A DNA stretch of 64,000 bases from Anisakis pegreffii (taxonomy: Eukaryota; Nematoda; Chromadorea; Rhabditida; Anisakidae). A program made the translations under genes and the position numbers. Position 1 is the first letter of the stretch. Each line of letters opens with the position of its first letter. The stretch is taken from contig JAPYMA010003041.1 in assembly GCA_035041965.1 (NCBI GenBank), positions 124,001 through 188,000 of the forward strand, given 5' to 3'. The notes beneath the pieces are model-generated. The model did no database searches. It saw nothing but the letters and a program-made list of their open reading frames with translations, and was not told the DNA's origin. Below are positions 35,207 to 48,542 of this stretch, in pieces.

Positions 35207-35227
35207 TATTGTCAATTACTTCAGCAC

Positions 35228-35229
35228 CT
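35228..35229 (-). promoter_or_regulatory. Possible 5' splice or SL trans-splice acceptor of the glutathione peroxidase
   Basis: A pyrimidine-rich TTTTCCAG lies about 21 bases before the ATG with no recognised upstream exon. In nematodes this pattern fits either a 5' UTR intron or spliced-leader addition. Inference only. Confidence 0.35.
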
Positions 35230-38200
35230 GGAAAATTTTTTTTGATTGTTTTAGAACATTCAAATTCGAGGACAACAGTTTCGACATCTTCACGCACGAT
35301 TGACATGGAACTATCGCAGCATTAGAAGAAAATTAACATGTTGGGAAATTTTCATGACGGGTCGATGCTAAGAAACAAAGATGGGTGAGATCAAAAGATT
35401 CTAAATCTCAACGTCATAATTCATGTCATCATTTGATGTAATCATTCGAATCGTGAACAAAATGGTCTGCAGAAAACGTCCGTTGATTACAAAAGGAATT
35501 GCAGAAAAAATCTTGAAAATAAGTGAATTTTTGAAATATCTAAACTGCATGCAAAATTTATCATCATTTTTGGATTGGAAAATGACAAACTAGGTAAGTT
35601 AACACGGAACAGAAAAAAAAAGAAAGAAGGACAAAACCGCTGATCGTGAACAACCAATTACACGATGGGATAATGAATGATGAGGACGACGAAAAAAACA
35701 GCGAGGCTATCTCTCCCACTCCAGAAAACAAAATCAGCAGACTGCATTCGCCACTCTCCGAATTCTTATTGTCTTCGGGTTGTTGCTTGTACCTAACACT
35801 ATTCCGCATTAAGTTGCAATTAGTTTTTTCAACAATTCACTAAATAACTGGCTAAGAATAATGGAAAAGTGGATCTTTAATTTAGGTTTGCAGTCCGTCT
35901 CGAGTGATGAGGCACACAGCTGGCGTTCCTGTTTGAAGAGTTATCCAACTGAACCGAACAATATGTTGTGAAAACACTAGTTTGTTTGCTTAAAACGTCG
36001 TCTTACAGGCAATTTATAGGTAATTCATATGATCATAAACTACAGAAAACAACGACGTCAACTACATCGTAACCCACACAAACTACACATAAAGATCATA
36101 ACTTTAGACTATTTGGTTACTCGTTGCGAAATTCTGCAGAACTGCACCACGTTTCCACACTTTGGATTTACGAAATATGGATTGAAAGTAAGATGATCAA
36201 CCCATTTGCCAATGACTAATCGCACGGCACACTGCTTCACTGACTATTCCATAGAAAGCAGGCAACAGGCGTGAAAACGTATGTACAATTGCAATAGAGA
36301 GAGGTTAGTCGATCCAATAACAAACATCGCTGAACGCATTCAGCTTTATGAGTCATGAAAAACATTGTGCATGAGGCGAGCATACACGATTCATTGGGAA
36401 TTGAGACCTGTATCAGAAACGTTTGCAATTTGTAAGTTATGAAATACTATTGTGATAAGTAATTTCACCGCAATAAATAATATCCTGAAACAAGGCAAGA
36501 TCACAGTGTAATGGACCGAGTGTTTTGACGGAAACCAGAATACAGAAACCGACTTAAAAAAAGAATATGTTTTGTTCAGAATTGAAATTTACGTCGGAAA
36601 CCGTTTTCACCTTGCATGTTTTGGAAGCTGTATAAATATTTGAGTGCTGCTTGAAGTGGACTCATTGTTTCCATGAATGCAGAGAATGCAATTCAAACAG
36701 AATTTTTAACAAGTTATTTATAGGACAAAACTGAATAACGTTTGGTAAGACATACAATGAGGCTATGAAACACTCGAACGTCGGTGGATTGAATAAACCA
36801 TCAATAATGATGTCACTGATAACACAGTATCAACAAAAACATTCTTGTGAACAGTGTGGCTGATCTTGTTATTGCTTTGAGCAATCAGCAAACTACAAGG
36901 ATCAGTGCATTGATATACAATAAATATGAAAAATTGTGATTGCTTCACAAGAATGTGCATTCATGCAGCGGTCGTAATTCCCCTATTCCTATTGATACAA
37001 ACAATTCAGGCCTTGCATTCTTGAAAATATCATCAAGTTCTTTTGAATTCTGGCTCTGGATCTTCTAAATGATCTACTTATGATATCTCTCTCATACTAA
37101 AAGTATTGTACGTCTACGGTTGATGATAAGTTTTAGCTGAACTCGATGGTGCAACGATATTAGAAGGATAGATGCTTTGTAGATATTTATACGCTATTGT
37201 TCTGGCAGATTCCTCGATTAGTGATATAACTGTTGTGTTTCCTTGTTGATTCCTTAATATGTGTTGATTATTGGTGGAATTGACTCCGTATAATCCTATG
37301 GTTCATCACAATCGATCGAACAAGCATACGTATTGATCCTTTCCGAATGCATTCAGACATTTCTGTCTCCGGTTTCTCTTCATACGCGAAAATTGTGAAA
37401 CTGTAAGGCACGAATAAACTTGCTCTCTACGAATACATCATTCCTCCAAGCAATAACGATAAGATGTCGAACTCCAAAGCGACAACAGAACAACACACCT
37501 TGCACGTGCCGGAGTAAATCTTGATCTAAGCTTTGGAGTAAGCATCGCTCTAGACCTAATGCCAGCTCAATCTCAGAATCACCTCCGGAGTTACTGCTTA
37601 CATTTCAGTTGAGCTCACCTGGTCATTATGAGCTCTTTCTCAACAATAATATGCATTTCATGAAAGCCATATTCGTGATCTGGGATAGTCATACTGCCAT
37701 CCGACAGAAAGCTTCAAGGAGAGGTGTAATTATTAATTTTTGCATTTAAACGTTGAAATGAAAAGCACATGGCATTATGTACATTTGGGGATATTGTCAG
37801 TGAAGGTAGAGGTTCCATATCCTTTCACTTTTCTTCACTACTAACTCCTACTTCTTCTTATCATGCTGATGCCATAATGCGTTAGTGGCATATTCAACTG
37901 TCAAAATTTCAACAAACCCCACGAGCGCTCACTCTCAACAGCTAATTGAGATCAGCAGTCGATGAAGACTGCTTATCACTGGTTCAAACCGAATTCATTC
38001 TATGACAAACATTTAGATCTGAAAGCAAACATTTAGTTTCATTTGTGTATTTGTATTGAAAGATACAATATTTGCACGATAACATCTTCAGTATCATTTG
38101 GATGTTTTTAGCGAATCGGAAGATTAATTTCGATTAGCGATAGGGAATTATTCCAACGTTTCATTTTCTCGTTCTTTGGTCGGTTGACTGCGTTGAGAAT

Positions 38201-40070
38201 ACTTTGATATGGGTACTGCATATATCACATTACTGCTGTATTTTTCATTATCGCGTAATACACACAATATAAGGATCGCTGTGTTTTTGAGATACTATTT
38301 AACAGATATTTTTTATTCAAATTGTTACATACAGTAATGCAAAAACACGACCATAACAGATTTTTGAAATGTCTATGAGTAAGGTGTTTGAAATATCATA
38401 GCAGATTGAAATGTGCATTGATATTTTGATGACGTTCGAGAATAAATTTTTTCGTTTGTTGTCGTGAAATGAATGAATGAATGTGGCAAGCAATATCAAA
38501 TCAACCCGTGAAATGCGTCCATATCAAGTGAATACATGCCATTGTATCTGTTGATAGCAAAACATTTCTCTTCGCTACTCACTCACAATTGTCAGCAGAT
38601 ATTCAGTTTCGATTGTATAACTGACAACAATTTCATTTCGTACGCTAATTTTCTTCTGACTGTATGTATGTTATGAATGTGCAAGCAAGCATTTAATCTG
38701 ATTGAATCGAGCTGTTAAAAACATTGACTGTCGCTCTGGATTCATACTGAGTGTTAGTGAGTCAGAATCAGCATTCAATTTCTGCTTTAAAATTGTCACT
38801 GTGTTGGCGATTTGCATTAGACTGAACCAGCAGGTGTTTATACGAGAATTGCACTAAAACCAATGAGTTATTTTCAAATCGGTTGATTCAAAATTTTGAT
38901 CCATTTGAGTACTTTCATGCCACCAATTTAACAGAAAGTGATTCCAACTTTCCAGAGACTAAGCTCCTTAAATGTTTTGCTACTATTGATTTGAATTATG
39001 AAATGTTTATCCGGTGGAAACGTTTTAGAATGCGTGACTATTGTGCGATATTTTTTAAAAAATTTCAGTTATCGTCAGTCATTTCATTTAAAAAATTTTA
39101 GTTAATCCATCTGAACGAGTTTCGCGTAACGGAACCGAAACATCGTTTTGCAGTTCATCCGTCACAAACAACCATCCAAACTGAGCCAATTGTGCGTATT
39201 CGGTGCATTGAAATCTGAGCAGTTGGTACCTAGTTAACGGATCAGACATCATTCTTCATCCTCACGATCGTCAGTTACTCATATTACCTGTACTCGGATT
39301 CTGTTCTGTCAACAGTATTCTAATGTGACTTGTTCTGCGAGGAACGATAAGTTCAGCGAATTTGATTAATCAGTTGAGTGCAGGTCATTCTGCTTTATCG
39401 TCATTCTGCCTCATTTGAACCAGTTGATAGATCCAACTGTGAATCGCTGACTTATTGGAACAGGCGCATTCATCAGATCCCATCGTTGATTTCTGGATTC
39501 CATTCTCTGAACAACTGCATCGAATGTAAGTTTCTGAACACTTCGGGGCAGTTCTAATTGTATCACCAGAGCAGATCACCGCAACTCATTGTTATCCGAT
39601 TGATCGTTAGATTGATTAAGCAGCTGATCATCGGTCAGAGAAAAGCTGGAACAAGACTGATCTAATCTAAAAATAATCCTGTTAATCCAGGAGTTAAGAC
39701 CCCTCAACTCTCAACTCGTCTTCCACAGAGCAGGTTAGAATGCCGTTTCAACTTATTTCTTGACTAACTGATCGCACATCTCATTTTTTCATTTTCTCAC
39801 AGAAAAACTTTTTGTTGAACAATAGAGTTCGTAATCGAAATCGATTTTTGACTGTCACAACCACTAAAGAGTTGTAGGAAAACTGCTCGAAAGCGTTGTT
39901 GGCAAGTAAAAAATTTACTAATCATTATTTAATCAGTGCTCTGAAAAAATGCTTGACGACAGCACTTGCAGATAGTCCTTTGACAGTGTAAGCCGATAAT
40001 ATCGAAATCAATAAGAATGTCAACTGAGAGATCCATTGGTTTTAGACTGCTGAATCAAATTTGACGAGAG
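35230..40070. other. No gene recognised
   Basis: 4.8 kb of AT-rich DNA with short open frames only, none with a recognisable domain or a consistent exon chain on either strand. Confidence 0.6.
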
Positions 40071-41391
40071 ATGCTCGTGACAATTGCCATTTTCTGTATT
40101 GCTATCTCACTGGCCGTGTCATTCTTCGTGCTCTCTTATTTGCTAAGATGGGTTTACATAAGACGATTCAATGAACGTATGCATCATCATTTGGATCTAT
40201 TCGCACCGGGAATCCGAGGTTTCCATTTGTTTCAACTTATGTTTGTTTCCCCGGGTTTTCATAGACTTACCGGAGCAGTTCTGCGCATTGTAAATCGTCA
40301 TGAGAGGAAATGTTTAGTTTATGGAAATATTTCATTATTTATGATGGTGCACGGAATGTACGTATGAGGATCTTATGCACTATGCATAGGCATGGCTGAA
40401 ATCTTTTGATTGGATTATTCCCTTATTATTATGATTTGCTGACTAATAGTAAGGTGGAGTAGAATGGTGCCCGGTCAATCTGCTAAAGACATTTTGTCTA
40501 ACGACAGTTTGCCTAACGACAGTTCGCCTAACGGACAGTTTGCCTAACGGACAGTTTGACTAACTTACGGTTTTTTAGTGGATATTTCGCCCAATAGGCA
40601 AGCTGTTCCTTAGGCAAACTGTCCATTAGGCAAACTGTCCGTTAGACAAACTGTCGTTAGACAAGATGTCTTTAGGCAGATTGACTGATCACAGAGTAGA
40701 ATGCATGCAAAACACTCGGACCATTATCACGGCAGAGTAGCCCTACACCGTCTAAGCTTACCAGAACAATGATCGATGTTATGACAATAGATAATTCCCA
40801 ACGAGAATATCGTTGTGTGCGCCGAAAGAAGAATATCGAGTAGGCAACAGCATGGTATTTATGATAAGAGAGAGGCATGAACTCGTAATGAGTTGTAATT
40901 GATGATTAAATAAACAATTAAGTAAATAATAACGAAAACGAAAACAATAATACCAAAAATAAGAATCAAAATAATGGGCAGAATATCTCAAGTAACATTT
41001 AACAACAATATCTTCCACACCTTTCAACTAATTCATTAACGAAAACCTAACGATATTGGTCATAGTTGGGTAAATGTAGAACTAGGGTTATCATGGCACT
41101 ACCAGAATTTTCAGCTATTTTTCATCAGTGCATGCAATTGAATCAACTAGAAAGAGATGAGAATATTTGCATTCAGAACACGTCCTCTCAAATACCGTTT
41201 TCATCTGCTCTAGGCACTATCGTACTCGGCAACAAACAACAATTTCATTTTCAGTAATTCCCCGTCCTTGTACACCAGCAACAGCCTCACAACATTCCAC
41301 TCAAAAGTCATATGAGGCAAAGCAGTCGGCAAAGATGGCACCACCAACATATGACGAAGCGATTAAATGTGCAACGGCCAATTATATCTGA
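40071..41391 (+). CDS. Candidate small single-pass membrane protein with PPxY tail (partly resolved)
   Basis: The first exon, 40071 to about 40361, starts MLVTIAIFCIAISLAV, a strong membrane segment (about residues 4-28) followed by basic residues, and ends at a good donor TAC|GTATGA. A likely last exon begins after the acceptor TTTTCAG at 41249-41255 and ends at 41391 with APPTYDEAIKCATANYI. PPTY is a PPxY motif of the type bound by Nedd4-family WW domains. The exon phases (0 and 1) do not join, so at least one middle exon is missing from this model. The family is not recognised. A foldback MITE lies in the intervening sequence. Confidence 0.4.
40467..40693. mobile_element. Foldback MITE with 10-bp target duplication
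   Basis: Two arms of about 95 bp are inverted copies, from GTCAATCTGC at 40474 to its complement ending at 40685. Each arm is made of a degenerate tandem word (ACAGTTTGCCTAACGG) repeated several times. The element is flanked by the direct repeat GAGTAGAATG at 40457-40466 and 40694-40703. Long terminal inverted repeats, no coding capacity and a 9-10 bp target duplication fit a Mutator-like foldback element. The superfamily is inference. Confidence 0.8.
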
Positions 41392-42861
41392 TCGAAGTAT
41401 AAAATCGATGTGTATCTCCTTTTTTTCAAACCAATCGGTTGCTGATGTTTTAATTAATCACTGAGTGATCACACTTTGTTGTGACTGATAAATGATCTTA
41501 TTGTTAGATTGCGATTATGTTCGTTTGTTTTGCACGTGAATTTTTTTTGAAATTATTCGATATTATTATTTGCCTCAGCGACATACGTGGAATGGGGATT
41601 GTGCGATGAGCTGCACAAAGTCTAGAGAATCTTCCTGAGCGAGCGTTTCCCTAAGGAGTTTTCTCATTTCGTATCACTAGGAGCTGCTTCCGTGATCCAT
41701 GTCGTTTCGGAAATTTGCTCATTTCAATCCAAAACTCATCCCTCTCTTTCAAATCAGTTCTGCGTATGTTGTTGCAATGTTGATTTATGGTGATATTTAG
41801 ATGTGAATCCATTCGAATAAATTTATTCATTAGAATGAAGAGGAGATCGTGTAAAAATTTTTTTTCTGGTTGCGAAAACGCGATGTTTCAGCAGTGCTCT
41901 CGTCATAAGCCATATGATCGCCAAAGTGTTTTCGTAATCGCAAACTGAATAATAATATAATAGCAACAATTTTTTGATTTATCGACGGCATAAAGTTCAC
42001 GCTCCGTCTCGCCATAACATTACATTAAAACACTGTCTTTCGGTGTCGAAACAACTGAAAATTCCATCTGCCATTCACATTGCTCTGTCATTAAACTAAT
42101 AATGAATTAAGCAATTTCTTATCGCGAAAAAAGAATTCTATACTTCTAAAAAAACCTGATCAATGAAACGACCTAAACAAACCACTCGAAAGCGTTGATT
42201 GGGTCATCACATCGAACACAATTATTCGTTTTCTCGGAAAAAGGCAGAGATGATAATGTTGCTTCAGCAGCAGAGTACATTTATTAAGAATCAAAACCCG
42301 TTTTTGATTCGAGAAAAAATATTTCATATCAGTCACTTATCAAAGCATTTTCACATGTACAGTTATACAACAGTCTGCAGAAGGAATCACAATGATTATG
42401 CTGCTGTCTTATTTCAGCACTTAGCAATGAGATCAGAATCCACCCGTGAAGAATTTTTTTGGGAGGGATTTTAGAATCCGTCTGCCTCACGCTGCACATT
42501 ACTGCATGGATGCGAGTAGAACTCCTCTCGCCTATTCATCTTGAAATTCATAATATTGTACTTCAGATAATGTTTAGCAATGGTGCGATGTTCCCAGATT
42601 AAGACTTTCCATCCTAAAATTGAGGTCTCTGTTAAGTTGCAACTATTGAGGTGCACCTGTTACAACTATTCTGCTCGATCTGACTTATCGTTAGGAACAG
42701 ATTCAGTCAAGGCCTCAGGAACCGGTTAGGCGCGTTACCATTCGCGTATAGCTCGGTTTGCCAGAAACTTAAATAATTTCGAGAAATTATCACAATCATT
42801 TGTACAGAGTTGCGATTCTTCGATTTTCTGTGGACAGTTCTACTCATATTTTCAGCGGAAT
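41392..42861. other. No gene recognised
   Basis: AT-rich sequence upstream of the P450 gene. Nothing supported. Confidence 0.6.
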
Positions 42862-45800
42862 ATGAAAGAAATCGGAATTGGCGAGGTTTTCATTGTGCAA
42901 TTGATCTCGTTGTACCTTATTTTTTGTCACTTTCCAGTGCAACTTTCCATTGTTTGTTCGATTCTAATGATTGCAGGGAGCTATATGTGAGTTTGTTTCT
43001 TCGAGTACCATTTTATTAGAAGGTATTCATAAAATTGCTGTCACTGTCATGCCTAAGAGGTTGTCATTTGAGCGCTTAATAAATTGATTAAGTGAACTGC
43101 ACAGCAGTTCGATTGATCAGTTCATCAGTTGTTGTGATCAATTGCTGCTTTGAAACTTCATCCATTCACCTACTAATCGTGACCACATCAAATCCTGGAG
43201 GCATCGAATGAGCTTTTCGTTGTTGTTTCTCTGGGAATTGTAATCATTCACGAATTGCATCACATAACTCCTGTAATTTCAAAAAAAATCTCGTTTAATA
43301 GAAAACTCGATTGTGTAAACAATTACTGGCGGAAGCAAGGTATCGAAGGACCGAAGCCGAATATCCTCTTTGGGAATGCAATTGACATGAAAGTCGGCTT
43401 TGAGCGGTTCGATGAAATGAACATTGCTCGATATGGTTCAATTTTCGGGTTTGGTATTTCCTTTCTACTCAAAAGTTTTCTCAGCGCTTCGTCTTCAGCA
43501 TATGATATATGCAGTAGATGAAACAGAAAATCCAGTTCATAAGGACGTCAATTACTACGGGATTGATGTATTGCATTTTGACTCTCGTATAACCTCCAAA
43601 ATAAGTTTTGCGTCTTATGAAAACAAAATTTTTCAAGGTTACAGCGAAAACAGTTGAACGATCGCTTCTTAGACTGAGAATATGCGCCGAATTTTTTGGT
43701 GCCGTTGACGTATTTTATTGAATTTGCAGAACATCGCTCTTGGGGCGACCAGATCTTGTGGTTGCTGATCTCGATATGCTCAAGAAGATCCTCGTTGAGC
43801 ACTTTGCAAATTTTAGAAACAGAAGGGTACTACCACTCTACCCTATCATTGTTCATAACAGAATTAAATTTTAAATTATCATCCTCACAAATGCGATGTT
43901 AATGTAAATCATATGGAGTGAAGGAAGTTTTGAGGCGGTAGGCAGTGAAACATGCCGCTACTGTTCGATGATTCGATAAAAGTCTGCATTTGTACTGTTG
44001 CTCAGAATTGAACAGCTAGGACAATTTTTCAGCAGCTGAATTTCGGCCAATGAGCATAAATTTATCAAAATTGGGGGTTTAAAATTATATATACGTCATT
44101 CAGTGTATGCATCACCATTATACAGCATGAATGAAATGCAACATGTTTATAGACTCAATATTGCGTTCGAAGCAGTGTCAATGTTATAAATCACATGCTG
44201 ACGGTGATGAAAGATGATCGATGGAAGCAAATGCGTTGCATAATTTCTCCCACATTCTCAACGGGTAAAATTCGAACGGTTTGATATTTGATCAGTTCAA
44301 TGCTAATTTTGAAAACAGAATAAATTTTCATTATATTCCAACACCGATTGTGAATATTGTTGTGAACATTAGGATCCCTTCAAACGTTTTTGTTTCGTAC
44401 GAATATCGCAAAATACCTTCAGATGATGCCAGTTGTGAGCGATTGCATTCATCGGCTTTGCGGTCGCATAAGTGAAATGATCGATCAACATGAGGGAACA
44501 TTCAACGCCTCGGAGTGAGTACATTACAACCTTTTTATCGTACACCGGGATGAACATAGATTCAATCGGTTGATAAAGTTTGAATGAGGCCTAGCACTGA
44601 CGTTGATATTTTTAATGCAATCACTAGTCATTTTACCGTAACTCCAGTTATCTCTGATTTGGCTGATATTGAGTCAGATCAATTGAAACACCAAGTCAAA
44701 TCAACTGAAATCCCTGATCAAATCAATCGAAATCTTTATGTCCTCCATTTGCTACCAACATTTCATGCTGCTGAGATAATCTCATGTTCGACAACCTAGT
44801 ATCAAATGAGCTGCTTGCTAGCAGTAGCACTTCTTCGCAACAGCAACTGTTTCGGCGTTTATTTTGGAATAACACTCTTTTATATTATTGAAACACAAAG
44901 CATTCGTATGATACAAACACAAAAGGGAGGAGATCCTCCAAATAAGATGTACGAAAGTTAAGTGTTATCATCCGAATCCATAGTGCATGATATTCGTGTA
45001 CATCTTATACACATAGAGCTAAAGTACAGATTTGAAGGTTGATTTCCCATATCACTTTGGTGTCCCTCACGAATCGTCTCTTTTCGCCCCGTCGAGGCAA
45101 ACTGATCTCAAATAGCAGCATTTATCACCATTTTGTTTAATTTGCATTAAGAATGTCATTCTTCTTTAAAATACTATGAAGTCCGTTTGCGTGTCATATT
45201 CACACGTTACTATTTGCCAGTTAGAATATGTGGTGATTTAACAATGGATATAATCGCGAGAGTTGCATTTGGTATCGATGCACAAACGCAATCACCGCAA
45301 GAGTGCAATCGCGAATCCAGATTCATTCATTTCTGTCGAAAAGCACTCAACTTCACATTCACCGATTATAAACTCATCCTCGATGGTTAGCTCATTTATA
45401 TTTGCCACCAGACTTTCTCCAAGCCATTCGTTGCGTGATCTTATTAGTATTCCTGTTGTATGAACGGCTTCGAATAAATTCAAGAAATCAGTTAAGTGTG
45501 ATTCGTCTTATGCTGCTCAATTACTATGCAATTGCCCTTGATCAGTTTGATTTGACGTGCTCTTTGCATCTTACTCGCTTTCACATTTGTGTGTGTATTC
45601 TGGTGATGTGACTCTCTCGAAAAACTGCCTAGCAACTGCAACAAATGCCAGTTGCAATCGCTAAGCAGTTGTTCGTGACTTTAACAAGTGACCGATTCGT
45701 TGATTGAGTCGTCGGCGTTTCGGCGCGGAGCATCCTCATCAGGACTGCAGCATGAATCATAGGAGCCCTCATAGGAGTGGCAGGGCTCGAAAGATGTCAC

Positions 45801-48542
45801 TTTGCGCTGCAACTTCGCCAACCTATTGAATCAATGATTAAATATTTCCATATTCGGAAAAGCTCTGCATAAAACTACATAATCTTGGATAAGCTAAGCA
45901 ACTGGCGTTGGCACACAAGCGCCTATCGGTGAATTTCAATCTCCTGAAAGCCTGACTTTAAGCTAAAGCTTGAGAACAAGCTGAAAGGTATTCCCGAGCC
46001 TAATCTGGCCAGAGGAAACCTAAATATACCTGTGCGAAACTCGTAAATCATATGAGGTGATTATAGCATTATTTCCAAACGTTTTGAGTGCAGTTGAAGA
46101 GATACTACAGCGAACAATATTCGATAATGACTGCAATGAATTCTTCAAAAGTATCGCTTCAACAATCGCCCAGCAACGACGGAAGAAACCACGATTGGTA
46201 CGATACTTCACTTCTGCTTTCTCCATCAATATTTTCCGAATGATCTTCGCTTCATAAAATTTCACAGTTTAACCTCTGATCTGATGTAAAAAGTTCCCAG
46301 CCATCAGACATTCAATACAACAAATTTTCAAGCGAAACAGTTCTGTTGGAAATTATCCGTTCCACAAAATTCGTATGGTTCATTGCAGGAGAATCCCGAT
46401 TTTATTCAACATCTGTTAAATGCGGCATATGGAGAGGAGCACTTCAAAACTGATAACCGCCAAAATCCAGTGCGTTCATTTAGTCGTGACTTCGAACATA
46501 ATGCTTTTTGAGCATTTAGTGCGCCCATTACAGATCACGAAGACGTGAACTGTTACGATAATTTCTCAATGTAATACCGTAGGATGCTCACAACTAATTA
46601 TGTCTATTAGTTGTGAGTATTCATATATAGAGCGTTGAGAGATTGTCGTTGATCACATCATACGTGGTTTTTGAAACTTTCTCGAAAGTTATTACTTATA
46701 AGAGGTCATAGGTTTTGTAGACAACATGAAGACTGATTTAAGATAAATTACTCAATGAGAGTTTGGAAGAAAAAGGATGCTGATTACACTAGTAAATGTA
46801 AGGCAGTTGGATTCGTCGGAGAATGTTTTAGAATAGCGAACTAAAGTAGAGGTTATGGTTTGGGTAGTAATGATGATATCGTATGAATTCTGTATTAGAT
46901 TTTCATTCTTTCTGAGATTATCCGTAGATTTTCAGTCACCAACAACAAAAGAAATTCGTCTAGGTGATATGGAATTGGCCGGTCAGTGTTTCCTGTTCTT
47001 AATCGCTGGCTATGAAACGAGTGCATCGACGCTGCAATTCGCGTTATTCGCCTTGACTACCAATCCAGCTGCTCAAGAGGAAGCATACCATGAAATCATG
47101 AAAGTTGTCGGATATAAAGTTTGTATAATGTTCAAAATTCTCGTTTGTCAAGTGCTCATGATCATCAACAAATAGTTTGTTATGCAGGAAATTGTGACGT
47201 ATGAAGATTTGTCAAGTATGCATTATTTGGAACAGATAATGATGGAAACACTGAGAATGTATCCACCTGCTCCACGGTCAGTTTTTTTTCGGTCGACCCA
47301 CTTGCGAGAGTTCCTTCCAGTCATAGATGGAATCGACCATATGGATTTCCGTGAATTACCTTCACTAGCAATCACTTGATCAATCTCTAACATACAGTTT
47401 TTCGGATGTTGATCTTGATGAACTTATTTAATTGTAGGCTAAAAAATAGTTTTGTATGGTTAGAGCATGAAATGTTGGCCAATGTTACTCATGGATCATG
47501 ATGTTAAATTATAACGCGCATCATGATGTTTAACAAGAGCATTTCTTAGAATATTCAATATAATTTACAAAATGTTCAGTTTCGATCGTGAATGTTCATC
47601 GCCCATCACAGTCAACCAGATTCATTTTGAGCAGAATTCTATCGTTTCAATTCCTGTGTTCGCTATTCATTACAATCCGAACATCTATCCGAACCCTCAT
47701 AAATTCGACCCAACTAGGTATGCGGCATTTCAATAATCTCACTCGTTATCGTAGAGAATCAATTTGATTTTCTGTTCGCATATCTTATGAGGAATAATCA
47801 TGCCATCGAAGGCGTGCATTGAACTATCGGAAATCCCGAAGTTGAATAGAACATAAGCAAAGAATCGCTGTTTTCAATCTTATGGCATTCCAGTGAATTG
47901 TGATGACTTTCGTCCAAACGACTTACACACTTCTAACGTTTCAGATTCACTTGTGAAGCTGTTGCAGAACGCAATCGTTTAGCATTTTTACCGTTCGGTT
48001 ATGGACCAAGGAATTGTCTGGGCCGTAGATTCGCAATATTTGAATTCAAGCTGACTCTTACTTATCTCATTCGGACCTATCGATTTATACCTACCAATGA
48101 AACACCTGTTAGTTAAAACTCTTATTCTGAACGCATTCCGGAGTCCTATTGATACTGTGGATTACGGCATTCGTTTCTGCTCGCTGATCGTTAACTCGTT
48201 CGGTATCGAGTGAGAATGAAAATTTTACCCAATGAGTCGAGCGAGCGAAACATCCGCAGAACTTTTTTGTACAATTCTGCTCATGTTATGTCTCAATTTT
48301 TTTCAGTTTTCATCCATGAATTGTAGGACTTTAACGAAAATTTTCATCCTACAGCACTTCAGTGAAGCATAACTGAACCGATGAAGTTGAATTGAAAATG
48401 TAACTGAATTCTTGTCACTCTATTGTTTAGAATTTGAATCTTTGAAAATCTCATTTAGGGAGCTCCTCTCGAACTGAATACGGCAGGGATGACACGACCA
48501 GCGAAACCGATAATAATACGAGCCGAAAGGAGATCGAGCTGA
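42862..48542 (+). CDS. Cytochrome P450, CYP3-clan-like (CYP13/CYP25 type)
   Basis: Haem monooxygenase of the endoplasmic reticulum. Exons: 42862-42986, 43302-43448, 43730-43826, 44153-44278, 44423-44514, 45225-45385, 46067-46197, 46389-46469, 46936-47118, 47188-47276, 47580-47717, 47945-48107, 48459-48542. All phases agree, giving 538 residues. Landmarks are an N-terminal hydrophobic anchor ([14 protein letters not shown]) followed by the Pro-rich EGPKP, helix C WKQMR, I-helix AGYETSAS, K-helix [11 protein letters not shown], a FDPTR-type PERF motif, and haem loop [10 protein letters not shown]. The start is uncertain: ATG 42862 gives an unusually long N-terminus, whereas ATG 42967 would give 503 residues but cut the anchor. 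The haem-loop and N-terminal style match nematode CYP13/CYP25 enzymes. It appears functional. Confidence 0.93.
45698..45760 (-). ncRNA. Hammerhead-ribozyme-like motif (probably degenerate)
   Basis: On the - strand, inside a P450 intron, AGTC|CTGATGAG is followed by a short GC-rich stem-loop, then CGAAAC, a very short stem III segment, and GAC|GACTCAATC. CUGAUGA...GAAA in the right order is the hammerhead core. AGUC before it can pair with GACU after the expected cleavage point (stem I). The cleavage triplet is GAC rather than GUC, so self-cleavage is doubtful. The layout matches the type I, short-stem-III hammerheads of retroelements such as Penelope-like elements. Confidence 0.45.
46587..46617. 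repeat. Perfect 12-bp inverted repeat in a P450 intron
   Basis: Arms CTCACAACTAAT and ATTAGTTGTGAG are separated by 7 bases. Strong hairpin potential, function unknown. Confidence 0.85.
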
